Below, in pieces: positions 53,289 to 61,359 of a DNA stretch of 64,000 nucleotides. A program made the position numbers and the translations under genes. How positions within the stretch are numbered: the first letter of the stretch is position 1; every line of letters starts with the position of its first letter. The stretch is taken from positions 1-64,000 of the forward strand of contig CAJTPU010000003.1 in NCBI GenBank assembly GCA_910578335.1, written 5' to 3'. The notes beneath the pieces are model-generated. The model was not told the DNA's origin, searched no databases, and saw nothing but the letters and a program-made list of their open reading frames with translations. This DNA comes from an uncultured Lachnospiraceae bacterium. Lineage in GTDB: Bacteria > Bacillota > Clostridia > Lachnospirales > Lachnospiraceae.

Positions 53289-54473
53289 TTAGTCTTCTAT
53301 TTTTACAATTGTGGAGCAGCCCATGCCGCCGCCGATGCAAAGCGTTGCAAGACCGGTCTTTGCGCCCCTTGCCTGCATTTCATGCAGCAGGGTAACCAGA
53401 ATACGGCATCCGGAAGCACCTACCGGGTGACCCAGTGCAATGGCGCCGCCGTTGGGATTTAACTGTTTGTCAACATCGATGCCCAAATCCTTGCCAACTG
53501 CAACAGACTGCGCCGCAAATGCCTCATTTGCCTCGATGATATCAAAGTCTTCAATCTTCATGCCTGTCTTAGCCATTACCTTCTTGGTCGCTGCCACAGG
53601 TCCGATACCCATAACCTCAGGTCTTACGCCCGCAAGCGCACCTGCCACAAAGGTCGCCATCGGCTTCACGCCCAGCTCCTTTGCCTTTTCCTCGCTCATC
53701 ACCACGATGGCAGCCGCGCCGTCATTGATACCGGAAGCGTTGCCCGCGGTTACAAATCCGCCGGGATTGATGGGACGCAATTTTGCAAGTCCTTCTATGG
53801 TAGAGCCTGCACGGGGTCCCTCATCCTTATTAAATACAACGGTTTCTTTTTTCTTCTTTACTTCAACGGGAACGATTTCTGCATCAAACGCACCGCTTGC
53901 CTGCGCTGCTTCCGCCTTCTGCTGGCTCTTTAATGCAAATGCATCCAGCTCCTCACGCGTCAGACCCCACTCCTCACAGATATTGTCCGCTGTCTTAATC
54001 ATATGATAATCATTGAAAGCATCCCACAGTGCATCCTTAATCATGGTATCCACCATAGTCGCATTGCCCATACGGTATCCGTAACGCCCCTGCGGAATCG
54101 CATACGGTGCCATGGACATATTTTCCATACCGCCTGCCACTACGATATCTGCATCGCCAGCCATAATCATCTGTGCTGCCTGATTGACACAGTTTAAGCC
54201 GGAGCCGCATACCACATTCATGGTAACAGCGGGAACCTCAATGGGAAGCCCTGCCTTGATGGAAGCCTGACGGGCAACATTCTGTCCCAGTCCTGCCTGA
54301 ATAACGCAGCCCATGTACACCTGGTCTACCGCTTCAGGAGCCACGCCTGCTCTGTTTAATGCTTCTTTGATTACGATTGCTCCCAGCTCAGCAGCAGGAG
54401 TCGTGCTCAGGCTGCCGCCCATGGTGCCGATTGCTGTACGGCATGCGCCTGCTAATACAACTTTTCTTGACAT
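53289..54473 (-). CDS. thlA: Acetyl-CoA acetyltransferase (thiolase)
   Basis: A 394-residue thiolase: condenses two acetyl-CoA into acetoacetyl-CoA, the first step of butyrate synthesis. Markers include the acylated-Cys region VVCGSGLNCVNQAAQMI, the NANEAFAAQ-type EANEAFAAQSVAVGKDLG, GGAIALGHPVGASGCRILVTLL and the terminal CIGGGMGCSTIV. Start at 54473 after GGAGGAAAGACAA. First gene of the operon, promoter at 54551-54579. Confidence 0.96.
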   Translation of the reverse strand: MSRKVVLAGACRTAIGTMGGSLSTTPAAELGAIVIKEALNRAGVAPEAVDQVYMGCVIQAGLGQNVARQASIKAGLPIEVPAVTMNVVCGSGLNCVNQAAQMIMAGDADIVVAGGMENMSMAPYAIPQGRYGYRMGNATMVDTMIKDALWDAFNDYHMIKTADNICEEWGLTREELDAFALKSQQKAEAAQASGAFDAEIVPVEVKKKKETVVFNKDEGPRAGSTIEGLAKLRPINPGGFVTAGNASGINDGAAAIVVMSEEKAKELGVKPMATFVAGALAGVRPEVMGIGPVAATKKVMAKTGMKIEDFDIIEANEAFAAQSVAVGKDLGIDVDKQLNPNGGAIALGHPVGASGCRILVTLLHEMQARGAKTGLATLCIGGGMGCSTIVKIED

Positions 54474-54550
54474 TTGTCTTTCCTCCATTTTTCCGCATTT
54501 CTCGGGCTTTTACAATGATTGTTATTTTTTTATCATTGCCGATTGGTTTC

Positions 54551-54579
54551 ATTTTAACATAGGAGAATATGTTTTGCAA
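54551..54579 (-). promoter_or_regulatory. Butyrate operon promoter
   Basis: Minus-strand TTGCAA (54574-54579), a 17-base spacer and TAAAAT (54551-54556). The -35 hexamer is its own reverse complement and is also the -35 of the divergent plus-strand promoter at 54574-54602. Confidence 0.7.
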
Positions 54580-54602
54580 TGGCTTTTTCTTTATGTTACA
54601 CT
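54574..54602 (+). promoter_or_regulatory. Promoter of the divergent membrane-protein gene
   Basis: TTGCAA (54574-54579), a 17-base spacer and TACACT (54597-54602). The -35 is shared with the butyrate operon promoter on the other strand. Confidence 0.55.
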
Positions 54603-54636
54603 GATTGTAAGACAAATAGAAAAGGAGGCTTTACTT

Positions 54637-55206
54637 ATGGAACAACCCTTATACACCTTACGCTTTACCGACGGGCTTATGAAGCCCAAAAAAGAATCGA
54701 CTGCCAAGACCGTGTTAATCGTTCTTTTATGTGTGGCAGGCGGTATCTTCCTGCTGCTCGTGCTTGCATTCGGCTTTGAAATCATAAAAGAACTTTCCAT
54801 TCCCTCTCTAGGCCTGCTGATATATTCCATCAGCGTTCTGGTAAGCCAGAGCGGGAAGGAGATGGCGCAGACTCCCTGCGAGCTGCAGTTTTATGGGGAT
54901 TACCTGATACAATTCTGTCCCCGCAGGTATTACAACCGCAAAAAAATCCGGCAGGAATATTACAAATTTTACTATCGGGACATTACGCGCTGTGTGTACC
55001 GTACCGACAAAAAGCATATCTGTTTCATGGGAAAGGTTGACGCCGTTTTTTATTCCTACGACAAAAACGGAACTCTCTCCGGTACGCCGGAAAGGCACGT
55101 GCTCACGGATTCCGCAAGCTCTTTTTATACAGGCTTTGCCCCTGAAATCAATTTTGTACAGGAAATAGAGACACATTCCCCCCTCCGTGTGGAGTATGAG
55201 AAATAA
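54637..55206 (+). CDS. Membrane protein of unknown function, divergent from thl
   Basis: A 189-residue protein with two predicted membrane helices (about 24-48 and 53-70) and a cytoplasmic-type soluble C-terminal half (about 75-189) with strand-rich, PH-like character (ELQFYGDYLIQFCPRRYYNRKKIRQEYYKFYYRDITRCVY). Preceded by AAAGGAGG. It ends 26 bases before rarA and is probably co-transcribed with it. Family not recognised. Confidence 0.7.
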   Translation: MEQPLYTLRFTDGLMKPKKESTAKTVLIVLLCVAGGIFLLLVLAFGFEIIKELSIPSLGLLIYSISVLVSQSGKEMAQTPCELQFYGDYLIQFCPRRYYNRKKIRQEYYKFYYRDITRCVYRTDKKHICFMGKVDAVFYSYDKNGTLSGTPERHVLTDSASSFYTGFAPEINFVQEIETHSPLRVEYEK

Positions 55207-55232
55207 AAGAGGAATGTACCGTAAGGAGTTTT

Positions 55233-56573
55233 ATGGACCAGTTATCTTTATTTGACATGCCAAACGACAACACTTCATTTTCAATTTCCACCCCTCTTGC
55301 GGACAGGCTGCGCCCGCAGACTTTGGAGGAATATATCGGACAAAAACATCTTTTAGGAGAAGGAAAAATACTCCGGCAGATGTTAGAGCGTGATATGATT
55401 GCCTCCATGATTTTCTGGGGACCGCCCGGCGTCGGCAAGACGACGCTGGCGCGCATCATTGCCGGCAGGACGAAATCACGCTTTATCAATTTCAGCGCCG
55501 TTACCAGCGGTATCAAGGAAATCAAAGAAATTATGAAGCAGGCGGATGAAAACCGCGCTTACGGCATCCGCACCCTTGTCTTTGTGGACGAAATCCACCG
55601 CTTCAACAAGGCGCAGCAGGACGCCTTTCTTCCCTATGTGGAAAAAGGCAGCATCACCCTGATTGGCGCCACCACGGAAAACCCGTCCTTTGAAATCAAT
55701 GCGGCGCTTTTGTCCCGCTGCAAGGTCTTTGTTTTAAAAGAACTAACCGCAAAGGACTTAACGGAGCTGCTCTCCCATGCCGTCAGGGACGAACGGGGCT
55801 TTGGCAGCAGTACCATTGTGACAGAGGAAAATGTGCTGCCCGCCATCGCCGCTTTTTCCAATGGAGATGCCAGAACAGCTCTGAATACGTTGGAAATGGC
55901 TGTCTTAAACGGAGAAATCCGACAAGACGGCTCCATCTTTATCGGACAGAATACGCTGGAACAGTGCCTTGGCAAAAAAACACTTCTCTACGACAAGAAG
56001 GGCGAAGAACACTACAACCTGATTTCCGCCCTTCACAAATCCATGCGCAACAGCGACCCCGATGCGGCGGTCTACTGGCTGGCGCGTATGCTGGAGGCAG
56101 GTGAGGACCCTCTCTTTATTGCCAGAAGGCTGATACGCTTTGCCAGCGAAGACATCGGCATTGCGGACAGCCAGGCGCTTTCCCTTGCCGTTGCGGCATA
56201 TCAGGCATGCCACTTTAACGGTATGCCGGAATGTAACCTGAATCTGGCGCAGACCGTTATCTATCTTTCTCTTGCGCCGCGCTCCAATGCGGTCTATACT
56301 GCCTACGAGCACGCCAAAAAAGACGCCCTTACCATGCTCTCGGAGCCCGTGCCCCTTGTCATCCGCAACGCGCCTACCCCGCTTATGGGCGAACTGCACT
56401 ACGGAGAAGGTTATGTGTACGCCCACGATACCGAGGAAAAAATAGCGCAGATGACCTGCCTTCCCGACAGCCTAAAGGACAGGCGTTATTATCTTCCCAC
56501 AGAAGAAGGCGCGGAAAAAAGCTTTAAAGAACGGTTGGAAAAAAGCCGCAGCTTCCGGCAGCCAGAGAAATAG
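55233..56573 (+). CDS. rarA: Replication-associated recombination protein RarA (MgsA)
   Basis: A 446-residue clamp-loader-like AAA+ ATPase. Walker A GPPGVGKTT follows PLADRLRPQTLEEYIGQKHLLG; Walker B FVDEIHRFNKAQQD; sensor 1 IGATTENPSFE; the C-terminal tetramerisation domain includes DPDAAVYWLARMLEAGEDPLFIARRL. It helps restart stalled replication forks. Residues 3-7 are QLSLF, a consensus beta-clamp-binding motif. Preceded by AAGGAG. Confidence 0.95.
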   Translation: MDQLSLFDMPNDNTSFSISTPLADRLRPQTLEEYIGQKHLLGEGKILRQMLERDMIASMIFWGPPGVGKTTLARIIAGRTKSRFINFSAVTSGIKEIKEIMKQADENRAYGIRTLVFVDEIHRFNKAQQDAFLPYVEKGSITLIGATTENPSFEINAALLSRCKVFVLKELTAKDLTELLSHAVRDERGFGSSTIVTEENVLPAIAAFSNGDARTALNTLEMAVLNGEIRQDGSIFIGQNTLEQCLGKKTLLYDKKGEEHYNLISALHKSMRNSDPDAAVYWLARMLEAGEDPLFIARRLIRFASEDIGIADSQALSLAVAAYQACHFNGMPECNLNLAQTVIYLSLAPRSNAVYTAYEHAKKDALTMLSEPVPLVIRNAPTPLMGELHYGEGYVYAHDTEEKIAQMTCLPDSLKDRRYYLPTEEGAEKSFKERLEKSRSFRQPEK

Positions 56574-56576
56574 CCG

Positions 56577-56607
56577 GCACACCCCGCAAATCTTATTGCG
56601 GGTGTGC
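56577..56607. terminator. Hairpin between convergent rarA and the M23 peptidase gene
   Basis: GCACACCCCGCAA pairs with TTGCGGGTGTGC, overlapping the last codons of the minus-strand gene. Confidence 0.55.
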
Positions 56608-57711
56608 TTCCCGGTACGCCTCCGCCAACGGGTCCTTCATATCACAAACCCGCTTCCATTCCCTTGTATCCCCCACCTTTTCCACCTCGCTCCGGTGCTT
56701 ATACAAAAACTGGGTGAGCGGGTACACATCAATCCATATCTGATTGCTGCCGTCCTTCTGGGATTCATCAAAGATAAGCTGCATACCCCAATGTAAATGA
56801 ATCACTTCTATATTGTTTACATTTTCCGTGGCGCTGTAACCGGTGTGTCCCATATAGCCAATCACATCTCCCGCCGTCACGACGCTTCCCTCCGAAAGCC
56901 CTTCTGCATAAGGATAATTCTGCCGCATATGGGCGTAATAATAATAACGCCTGCCGTCAAAGCTCCGGATGCCAATCCGCCAGCCTCCATACTGGTTCCA
57001 GCCGATTGCCTCCACATAGCCGGATTCCACGGCAATAATCGGTGTGCCAATCTGCCCCATCATATCATGCCCCAAGTGCTGTCTCTGGTAGCCATAGCTC
57101 CTGTTTGAACCAAAATCCGCATAATGACTGTAGTCAAAGCCCCGTGCAATAGGGGAGAACGCCTTCAGCCCATACACCCGCTTCCAGACCTTATTTCCGT
57201 TTTCGTCCGCCTCTTCTATTTCATACTCTCCCACCATGCCGCCAAGAACTGCGCCATAAGCCTCTTTATAATAGGCATAATACTGCATGTCTTTTGTCAG
57301 CTCCTCCATGGTGGCGCCTTCTTCGATTAGCTGTCTTGCCAGTTTCTCCACATCCTTTGAAAGCCGCTTCTCATTGGAGGCAAAATCACCGCCGTAGCGC
57401 GCGCCCAGATAGGCAAGCATCTCCACCCAGTCGATATGTACTTCTGTCCCCCACGTGTTTACATCCCACTCATAGCAAAGGCAGAGCGCTTCGTAGCTGA
57501 CATTAAAATCCACCCACTTAATATAACCCTCACTGAGCACATCCGCCGCCCAGCCTTCACCCTCAGGTGCAGGCTGGCTGGTCTGTACAATCTCTGAGCC
57601 CGTTTTATCTCTCTCTTCTTTATCGCATAAAATTCCTGCGAACGCCGTCAGGCACAAAACCGCCTCCGCGGCAATCACAAGTTTCCACTTTTTTATCCGG
57701 TTTCCCTGCAC
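56593..57711 (-). CDS. M23 family metallopeptidase (LytM-like)
   Basis: About 372 residues with a basic N-terminus, a signal-anchor/signal peptide (WKLVIAAEAVLCLTAFAGILC), a helical middle domain and a C-terminal M23 zinc peptidase domain: GHDMMGQIGTPIIAVESGYV supplies the first His and Asp, HLHWGM the HxH motif. It likely hydrolyses peptidoglycan peptide bonds outside the membrane. The GTG start at 57711 follows AAAGGAG; a longer frame would begin upstream without a site. Confidence 0.85.
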   Translation of the reverse strand: MQGNRIKKWKLVIAAEAVLCLTAFAGILCDKEERDKTGSEIVQTSQPAPEGEGWAADVLSEGYIKWVDFNVSYEALCLCYEWDVNTWGTEVHIDWVEMLAYLGARYGGDFASNEKRLSKDVEKLARQLIEEGATMEELTKDMQYYAYYKEAYGAVLGGMVGEYEIEEADENGNKVWKRVYGLKAFSPIARGFDYSHYADFGSNRSYGYQRQHLGHDMMGQIGTPIIAVESGYVEAIGWNQYGGWRIGIRSFDGRRYYYYAHMRQNYPYAEGLSEGSVVTAGDVIGYMGHTGYSATENVNNIEVIHLHWGMQLIFDESQKDGSNQIWIDVYPLTQFLYKHRSEVEKVGDTREWKRVCDMKDPLAEAYREAHPQ

Positions 57712-57828
57712 GCTACACTCCTTTTGTTTGCACCCTTGCAAAATATACTTGCTTCTTCGTACTTCTCCATAGCAAATATATGAAAAAACGGGAATATTTA
57801 TCACAAAGAGCACGCAGGGCTTTTCCTG

Positions 57829-58728
57829 CTATCCGTGAATCAATGCCTCTATTTCTTTTAATGTCGGCGGCTCAAACTGCATGGGATATCTGGAAACAGC
57901 CACCGCAGCGCAGGCACTTGCAAACCGGACCGTTTCATCATCATTCATCCCCAAAGCAAGCGCATAGGTACAGCCCGCTTTAAAAGAATCACCGGCGCCA
58001 AGTGTGCTGGCAACCGACACCTGAAAAGGTAAAAAGGCTTTTACCTCTCCTCCTCTTCTGCCATAATAAAACTCTTTTCCGCCATTTGTCATAATGGTCA
58101 AGCCCCCTCCATTTTCCACATAAAGCGGAAACAACTCCTCCCTCGTTCTGCCTTTATACAGATTGCCGATACCCTCGCCTGAAATAACTGACACCGCCGC
58201 ATGCTTATGAATATAACTGTCGTATTTACAATCGATAGTCACATAAGGCTTTTGCCGCTTCACGCAAAGCGCGGCGGCAAGCTGCGAGTCTTCTCCAAAA
58301 CAGTCGTCGATGGCGGCGGCGACACAGCCCGCAACATCGCTTTCCTTCGGTTTGTTCCAATGTTTGATATTGCTGCCATACGCATCTGTAAAAAAGCGTC
58401 CAAAGGTGCCTAAAGGCGTCCTTGCCTCCCCTGAAATAAGCACATAATCCTCCACCCCCTCAAAACTGTCATCAAAAGTAAGAGAATCCAAATTTACCGT
58501 CTTACCACGGTAAAACTCCCGCACCAGCCCTGCCGCATTTCTACCAACATGCGTACCATCCATCACGACATCTGCACCCAGAGATGCCAGCACTGTCGCA
58601 CAAGTACCTGTTTCGCCGCCCGGAAAAAGACAGCTCTGCCGGATTTCGGTATATTCGTCCGGAATTGGAAACGCATCCAGCTTAAAGCTGTGAGAACGAC
58701 ATACCATTCCATATAAATAAATCTGCAT
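57829..58728 (-). CDS. PfkB-family carbohydrate kinase
   Basis: A 299-residue ribokinase-like kinase. The N-terminal GETGTCATVLASLGADVVMDGTHVG and the C-terminal GAGDSFKAGCTYALALGM (catalytic Asp and anion hole) are diagnostic. Specific sugar unknown. The start at 58728 follows GAGG; a long upstream frame passes through the 88-bp repeat and is rejected. An identical-type repeat is upstream of crt. Confidence 0.87.
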   Translation of the reverse strand: MQIYLYGMVCRSHSFKLDAFPIPDEYTEIRQSCLFPGGETGTCATVLASLGADVVMDGTHVGRNAAGLVREFYRGKTVNLDSLTFDDSFEGVEDYVLISGEARTPLGTFGRFFTDAYGSNIKHWNKPKESDVAGCVAAAIDDCFGEDSQLAAALCVKRQKPYVTIDCKYDSYIHKHAAVSVISGEGIGNLYKGRTREELFPLYVENGGGLTIMTNGGKEFYYGRRGGEVKAFLPFQVSVASTLGAGDSFKAGCTYALALGMNDDETVRFASACAAVAVSRYPMQFEPPTLKEIEALIHG

Positions 58729-58740
58729 ATAATCCTCATT

Positions 58741-58828
58741 TCTGCGCACGCTTTTTGCGCATAAACGAGTTTGTGTCAAGTGCGCGCAGACACAAATCTC
58801 GCGTGTGAAAAATTTATTTTTCACACTA
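58741..58828 (-). repeat. 88-bp hairpin repeat, copy 2 (upstream of PfkB kinase)
   Basis: Matches copy 1 (53108-53195) at 85 of 88 bases and lies 13 bases upstream of the kinase ATG. Next to it, 58854-58880 shares 25 of 27 bases with 13826-13852. Confidence 0.85.
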
Positions 58829-58905
58829 TCCACCTCTCTCATTCCTTGTAAGTATCAGGGCTTTTGGCACCCGAATCCTATCATGCATTATGCCATATCA
58901 TCAAA

Positions 58906-58941
58906 AGAGGACCTGCCAAAGCAGTTTGGCAGGTCCTCACA
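58906..58941 (-). terminator. Terminator of hpf
   Basis: A perfect stem GAGGACCTGCCAAA/TTTGGCAGGTCCTC just after hpf, with a short loop. Confidence 0.8.
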
Positions 58942-58980
58942 ATAGGCTGTTATTTGGAAAACACTATACAAAAGGTCTCC

Positions 58981-59508
58981 TTAATACTCAGGCTCAATCA
59001 GTCCGTAGGTATCGCCTTTACGCTTGTACACCACATTAACCTGGTCTGTCTCCGCATTGTTGAATACATAAAAGCTATGCCCCAAAAGCTCCATCTGCAC
59101 ACATGCATCCTCAGGATACATGGGCTTAATATCAAAGCGCTTCGTGCGGACAATTTTAATTTCCTCATCCTCCATATAATCATTTTCTGCAAACATTTTA
59201 CTGAAGGAGGCTGCCGCCTGATGCTTGTCCACCAGTTTGGTTTTATACTTTTTGAGCTGCCGCTCAATAATCTCCTCCACCAAATCAATGGAAACGTACA
59301 TGTCATTGCTAACCTGTTCGGAACGGATAATACTTCCTTTCACAGGTATTGTTACTTCTATTTTCTGCCTGTCCTTCTCCACGCTCAAGGTAACACGCAC
59401 TTCCGTATCCGGTGTAAAATACTTCTCAAGCTTGCCAATTTTTTCTTCAACTGCCGACTTTAACCCCTCTGTTACCTCAATGTTTCTGCCTACAATAATA
59501 AATTTCAT
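58981..59508 (-). CDS. hpf: Ribosome hibernation-promoting factor, long form
   Basis: A 175-residue long-type HPF that pairs 70S ribosomes into 100S dimers in stationary phase. The N-terminal S30AE domain reads MKFIIVGRNIEVTEGLKSAVEEKIGKLEKYF; after a linker, the C-terminal dimerisation domain has VRTKRFDIKPMYPEDACVQMELLGHSFYVFNNAETDQVNVVYKRKGDTYGLIEP. Start at 59508 rather than an ATG three codons up. Promoter at 59544-59573. Confidence 0.95.
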   Translation of the reverse strand: MKFIIVGRNIEVTEGLKSAVEEKIGKLEKYFTPDTEVRVTLSVEKDRQKIEVTIPVKGSIIRSEQVSNDMYVSIDLVEEIIERQLKKYKTKLVDKHQAAASFSKMFAENDYMEDEEIKIVRTKRFDIKPMYPEDACVQMELLGHSFYVFNNAETDQVNVVYKRKGDTYGLIEPEY

Positions 59509-59543
59509 GTCGCTCATCCCTTTCGGTTATTTATTGTATGGAC

Positions 59544-59573
59544 ATTATATCACAAATTTACCCTTTTTTGCAA
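59544..59573 (-). promoter_or_regulatory. hpf promoter
   Basis: Minus-strand TTGCAA (59568-59573), an 18-base spacer and TATAAT (59544-59549). About 35 bases upstream of the start codon. Confidence 0.65.
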
Positions 59574-59725
59574 TAATTTACTAAAGAATTTGGTTGTTTT
59601 TGACATTCCAAATGTCAATACATTTTTCGACATTTTTTTACAGAATACCATTTTTATTCATTCTTAACAAAACGTTTGTTTATTTACAGGCAAAAATCCG
59701 CCAGCTCTTTTTCCCCAAAAATCAA

Positions 59726-59796
59726 TGTGGATAATGTGGATAATTCCGTGTATAACTGTCTTTTATCTGATTTTTGCTTCTTTTTTGTGTGGATAA
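59726..59796. other. Cluster of three DnaA-box sequences in a gene-free stretch
   Basis: TGTGGATAA, the complement of the DnaA box TTATCCACA, occurs at 59726-59734, 59735-59743 (abutting) and 59788-59796. The 59574-59935 stretch is very AT-rich and holds no gene. Confidence 0.6.
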
Positions 59797-59935
59797 CCTT
59801 TTCTTTTGAAGCTTGACAAGCCGTCCAAAAATCATTGCTATTACACTTCTTTTGTCTATTTTGTACAAGCTCAGATTTGTCAATAGTATTTTTCCTATTT
59901 TTTATTTTCTTTCAATAACCGTAATATCACATAAA

Positions 59936-59975
59936 ACAGCCCCATGGACTCCCGTGCGGTAAGTCCATGGGGCTG
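59936..59975 (-). terminator. Terminator of the NlpC/P60 gene
   Basis: ACAGCCCCATGGACT pairs with AGTCCATGGGGCTGT just downstream of the NlpC/P60 stop; T-rich sequence follows on the minus strand. Confidence 0.8.
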
Positions 59976-59984
59976 TATCCTCTC

Positions 59985-61196
59985 TTAGAAAATACGTCTG
60001 ATTGCCAAGATTTTCTTATTACTATAATTTACATCCGAGACGATAATACCGGTTCTCGAGTTGGACGCATGCACAATCTGTCCGTTTCCTATATACAGTG
60101 CCACGTGTCCGGAGTAGCAAATCAAGTCGCCGGGCTGTGCATTCTCAATTCCATCCACCGCATATCCCTGGCTTCTGTCTGCCTTGGAGCTGTGCGGCAG
60201 GCTTACACCGAAGTTTGCGTATACACTCATAACAAAGCCGGAGCAGTCTGCACCGTTCGTCAGGCTGGTGCCGCCATACACATAAGGATAACCCACATAC
60301 TGTAGTGCAAACTCTGCAACGGCTACGCCAAGCTCACTGCCCTCTCCTACCGTATAATCCGTACTTTGAGAAGGTGCCTGCGGCGGCGTCTGCTGTCCTT
60401 GCTGTGCCTGACTCGCACGCGCTGCCTCCTGCGCTTTTCTTCGCTCTTCGGCTTCCTTTGCGAGACGCTCTTCCTCTTCCGCCTTCGACTCCGCTTCTAC
60501 AAATTCTGTGCGGATATCTACATAATCCTTGGAAACCCAGCCGTCGCCTTCTTCCATATTTATCATAACCCAGCCGTCAGTTTCATCCAGTACCAAAAAG
60601 TCTTCTCCCTCCGGTACCATGCCCAGTCTGGGAGCATCTATGCTCGGCTCCGTCCGTACGTACAGCGTTACCGTATTGACTGTCGCCAGTCTCATTCCAA
60701 CTTCACGTGCAAGCGTCACTGCCGCTTCGCCTGTCACACAGTATTCCGCCTTGACATATCCTGTCACCGTACCGGACTTAATCAGATACCAGCCATTTTC
60801 CTCTGCAATAAAAGTACCCACAGAATTGTCATACAGCTTACCTAAGATTTCCCCTTCCTCACCCGGAATACTTCTGATATTAACATACCTGTTTACCTGC
60901 GCAATCACCAGATTGCGAAACATTTCCTCTTCCGGGTCCTGTTTTCCCGCAGAAGCGGCATTCATAATTTCCTGAATATCCGCAATCGTAACCGTGGCTT
61001 CAATTCTGCTGTCCGCCCCTGTCTCAGACGTCTGGATACTCTCCAAAGACGTATCCTTTGCCAAAAACAGATTAACACCGCCCGAAGGCAGTACGGAAGT
61101 AACTTTGTCCGAAGCCATTACATCTATATGCAATCCCGAAAAGGTGATAACCGCAGCCAACGCTCCCGCAGCCAGCTTCACACCACAATGGTTCAT
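59985..61196 (-). CDS. Secreted NlpC/P60 cell-wall hydrolase with SH3 domains
   Basis: A 403-residue secreted protein. The signal peptide ends near VMASD (residues 1-29). Two bacterial SH3-like domains lie at about 107-155 and 170-220, followed by a Glu/Ala/Lys coiled stretch and a Gln/Pro-rich linker, then a C-terminal NlpC/P60 domain (about 290-403) with catalytic Cys in GADCSGFVMSVY and His in GHVALYIGNGQIVHASN. It likely cleaves D-Glu-diamino-acid links in peptidoglycan. Confidence 0.93.
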   Translation of the reverse strand: MNHCGVKLAAGALAAVITFSGLHIDVMASDKVTSVLPSGGVNLFLAKDTSLESIQTSETGADSRIEATVTIADIQEIMNAASAGKQDPEEEMFRNLVIAQVNRYVNIRSIPGEEGEILGKLYDNSVGTFIAEENGWYLIKSGTVTGYVKAEYCVTGEAAVTLAREVGMRLATVNTVTLYVRTEPSIDAPRLGMVPEGEDFLVLDETDGWVMINMEEGDGWVSKDYVDIRTEFVEAESKAEEEERLAKEAEERRKAQEAARASQAQQGQQTPPQAPSQSTDYTVGEGSELGVAVAEFALQYVGYPYVYGGTSLTNGADCSGFVMSVYANFGVSLPHSSKADRSQGYAVDGIENAQPGDLICYSGHVALYIGNGQIVHASNSRTGIIVSDVNYSNKKILAIRRIF

Positions 61197-61359
61197 GGTC
61201 TTTCCTCCATAGTAAAAATATTACGAATTTGTTACATCTGTTAAAAAATATAACATAATCCTTCCTTTTTGTCAACAGGGGCAGGATATAATTTTGTAAC
61301 AATATAGCAATATTTCACCATGGTCGTCCTTTTCCTTTGCAGAATCCCGCATTCGGACA

